Below are positions 5,472 through 7,111 of a stretch of 7,111 bases of DNA, piece by piece. Position 1 is the first letter of the stretch. Each line of letters begins with the position of its first letter. The DNA lies in contig DCWO01000094.1 of the NCBI GenBank assembly GCA_002328865.1, positions 1-7,111 of the forward strand, read 5' to 3'. Position numbers and translations under genes: made by a program. The notes under the pieces were generated by a model that was given only the letters and a program-made list of their open reading frames with translations, searched no databases and was not told the DNA's origin. The stretch is from Dehalococcoidia bacterium UBA2160. Its GTDB lineage: Bacteria > Chloroflexota > Dehalococcoidia > Lucifugimonadales > UBA1123.

Positions 5472-6857
5472 TTAGATTGGCGGCTTCCGCCATCCGCCCA
5501 GTGCCGTCTCGACGACCTGCGCAAGAGCCAGCGCGACGGCTTCGGTCCATGGCCTGGTGATGAGCTGGACGCCGATGGGCATCCCTTCGGGCGACGTGCC
5601 CGCTCGGACCACGGCCCCGGGCCAGCCGGTGGTGTTGAAGGCGCTGGTGTAGCTGCCCGAGGGGGACATTTCCCGAGACATTGACTCGCCGTGGGGCAGC
5701 GCCGGGAACGGCCTCACAGGACATAGCAGCGCATCGTAGTTTTCCATGAAGCTCAGCATCTCGGAACGAAACGCGTCGACCGATTCCAACATGGCCGTGT
5801 AGTCGCCAACCTCCATCGCCTCTGCGGTGGTTGCCATGCGCTCAATCCTGGGGTGGGGTCGGGTCGTGCCCGCGGCGTCCAACAGGCGCTGGATGCCCGC
5901 GCCGCCGTCAGCGGTCAGCATGCGCAACTCATCGCGCATGGCGATGGCTGGGGGCAGGTCTTCGGCCACCGTGGCCCCCGCATCCCTGAGGGCGTTCGCG
6001 GCGGCTTCCACTGCCGCCGCGACCTCAGCAGTCGGCGAGATGGTCCCGTTGTCGGCGAAACTCGCCACGCGGACGCCGCTCTGGTCAACGCTCGCGGGGT
6101 CGTCGAGGGGCATGGGTACGATGGCCGGGTCCGTCCAGTCTGGGCCGGCGATGATGGGCAGCACCAGAGCCAAATCCTCGACGAATCGGGCCAGCGGACC
6201 GACCGTGGTCAGCGACTCGGTGGCGCCCAGCAGGTGGTGAATGATGTGGCCCGTCCTGGGGACACGGCCAGAAGTCGGTTTGAGGCCCGCGATGCCGCAG
6301 AAACCGGCGGGCACGCGAATGCTGCCGCCGGTGTCGGTGCCCAGGTCCAGCGGCGACCCTCCTGCGGAAATGATCGCGGCCGCTCCGCCGCTGCTGCCTC
6401 CGGGCGTGCGGGACACATCGTACGGGTTGTTGGTGCGCCCGTAGATCAGGTTGTCGGTTTCGAATGACAGCGTCAATTCAGGAGTGTTGGTCTTGCCCAG
6501 GACGATCGCGCCCGCGGCCCGCATCCGCGCCACGGTCGTGGCGTCGCGGTCCGGCACGAACGACGTGCGACCCGTCGTCCCTGCGGTGGAGACGATACCC
6601 TCGGTGTCATGTGAGTCCTTGACCGTCATCGGCACGCCGTGGAGCGGGCCTTTTGACTCGCCTCGGGACAGGCTGTCGTCGGCTGCTCTGGCCTCGCCAA
6701 GCGCGCGATCTCCGGCGAGCTGCACCACCGCGTTCAGCTTCGGGTTGACCTCGTCGATCCGACGCAGGTGCGCTTCGACGACCTCGACAGACGACGCCTC
6801 TTTGTCTCGGATTGCGCGGGCCATGGATTTGGCCGACGTAAAGATGATCTCTTCCAT
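5472..6857 (-). CDS. Amidase-signature family hydrolase, paralogue B
   Basis: This second amidase-signature enzyme (461 aa) is a paralogue of its downstream neighbour. Triad residues fall at exactly the same positions: Lys80 (PMTVKDS), cis-Ser155 (GGSSGG) and nucleophile Ser179 (TDTGGSIRVP). By hand count about 64 of the first 100 residues are identical to the neighbour with no gap. The middle-to-late part (about 260-400), which helps shape the substrate pocket in this family, is much less alike, so the two probably differ in substrate. The C-terminus keeps NTTGWPGAVVRAGTSPEGMPIGVQLI. The start ATG has AGGGGG five bases upstream (6863-6868). There is no signal peptide and no gatB/gatC neighbour, so a general amide hydrolase is more likely than GatA. 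The gene is first in a probable two-gene unit and its promoter should lie in 6858-7111, where I see no strong consensus. Hydrolysis of a specific compound cannot be inferred. Confidence 0.93.
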   Translation of the reverse strand: MEEIIFTSAKSMARAIRDKEASSVEVVEAHLRRIDEVNPKLNAVVQLAGDRALGEARAADDSLSRGESKGPLHGVPMTVKDSHDTEGIVSTAGTTGRTSFVPDRDATTVARMRAAGAIVLGKTNTPELTLSFETDNLIYGRTNNPYDVSRTPGGSSGGAAAIISAGGSPLDLGTDTGGSIRVPAGFCGIAGLKPTSGRVPRTGHIIHHLLGATESLTTVGPLARFVEDLALVLPIIAGPDWTDPAIVPMPLDDPASVDQSGVRVASFADNGTISPTAEVAAAVEAAANALRDAGATVAEDLPPAIAMRDELRMLTADGGAGIQRLLDAAGTTRPHPRIERMATTAEAMEVGDYTAMLESVDAFRSEMLSFMENYDALLCPVRPFPALPHGESMSREMSPSGSYTSAFNTTGWPGAVVRAGTSPEGMPIGVQLITRPWTEAVALALAQVVETALGGWRKPPI

Positions 6858-6862
6858 GCGAT

Positions 6863-6868
6863 CCCCCT
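6863..6868 (-). promoter_or_regulatory. Ribosome-binding site of amidase B
   Basis: On the minus strand AGGGGG (6868-6863) precedes the ATG at 6857 by five bases, supporting this start. Confidence 0.65.
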
Positions 6869-7111
6869 GTGGTTTTCGGCGGGTGGTTTCAAATGTGGCT
6901 TGACGGCCAGCTTCAAGTGGATGAAGGCAATTGTACGCCCTTCTACCGATGACGGCGACGGTCGCTCGTCAGGTGGCGAGGCAGTGAACTAGGCATCATG
7001 GAGCGTGGACAGCCTGTGAATCTCCGCGAATAGGATTGAACTGCGCGTTTCGTGCCGCGAGAATTGGCGCACCGAGGTCCTTCGACGAGCTTCCAAGTAA
7101 CGGCTCTCCCG
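6869..7111. other. Non-coding right edge, upstream of amidase B
   Basis: I see no supported gene, tRNA or repeat array in this stretch. Frames that stay open through it run out of the amidase B region and have no family resemblance or ribosome-binding site. It should contain the amidase B promoter on the minus strand. The best -35-like hexamer (TTGAAG) has no convincing partner. Near 7080 a CCTTCGACGAGCTTCC stretch resembles one half of the repeat at 5371-5437, but only loosely. Confidence 0.4.

Noticed and set aside
5400..5475. Possible small peptides reading 'VRPEPVKGPP' or 'FALSLSKG'
   Set aside because: These are translations of the inverted repeat at 5371-5437, a recurrent source of false peptide calls, and have no start signals.
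3930..6857. Amidases as GatA of the tRNA-dependent amidotransferase
   Set aside because: No gatB or gatC next to them, two paralogues in tandem, and no GatA-like middle segment visible; a general amide hydrolase fits better.
7021..7060. Possible tRNA T-arm (GGATTGAACT)
   Set aside because: The match to the T-loop complement is incomplete and no acceptor, D or anticodon stems can be found around it.
7078..7111. Second copy of the REP-like half-site at the right edge
   Set aside because: Only the CCTTCGAC start and a later CGG match the repeat; the central GACAGGCTCA core is absent, so chance similarity is likely.

Overview
This is a GC-rich bacterial window with five protein-coding genes. 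The gene content and codon usage look typical of a free-living bacterium. Paralogous amidases, a PAP2 fusion protein and a short intergenic repeat that reads as 'VRPEPVKG / FALSLSKG' when translated are together reminiscent of Chloroflexota (SAR202 / Dehalococcoidia-like) genomes. That taxonomic guess rests on memory of similar gene sets, not on a search, and is weak.

Layout. The left edge carries the C-terminal part of a NarX/LiaS-type sensor histidine kinase on the plus strand. It has the dimerisation-helix remainder plus a complete HATPase domain, ends at 641, and has no recognisable phospho-acceptor His. Ten bases later, tail to tail, ends a compact 241-residue PAP2-family membrane phosphatase on the minus strand (652-1377). 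A 342-base non-coding stretch with a composite hairpin separates it from a divergently transcribed, much larger plus-strand gene (best start 1720, end 3789). That gene encodes an N-terminal PAP2 phosphatase domain, then a soluble domain that looks like a divergent protein/aminoglycoside-kinase fold, then a C-terminal region with two more hydrophobic segments. The right half holds two collinear, clearly homologous amidase-signature hydrolases in tandem on the minus strand (3930-5321 and 5472-6857). A REP-like imperfect inverted repeat lies between them, and about 250 bases without an evident gene follow at the right edge.

How the parts relate. The two PAP2 genes share one divergent control region, so coordinated lipid-phosphate turnover (for example polyprenyl-pyrophosphate or phosphatidate-type substrates) is a reasonable inference. 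In the large protein a kinase-like module is covalently joined to a phosphatase module, which suggests a bifunctional or self-regulated lipid phosphate enzyme. It lacks the Lys of PAP2 motif 1 and the canonical catalytic Asp of the kinase loop, so its chemistry may be altered. The amidases keep the Lys/cis-Ser/Ser triad, have no gatB/gatC neighbours, and look like catabolic amide hydrolases from a gene duplication. The most novel-looking item is the PAP2-kinase-like fusion. The window shows no CRISPR array, phage gene, transposase or RNA gene.
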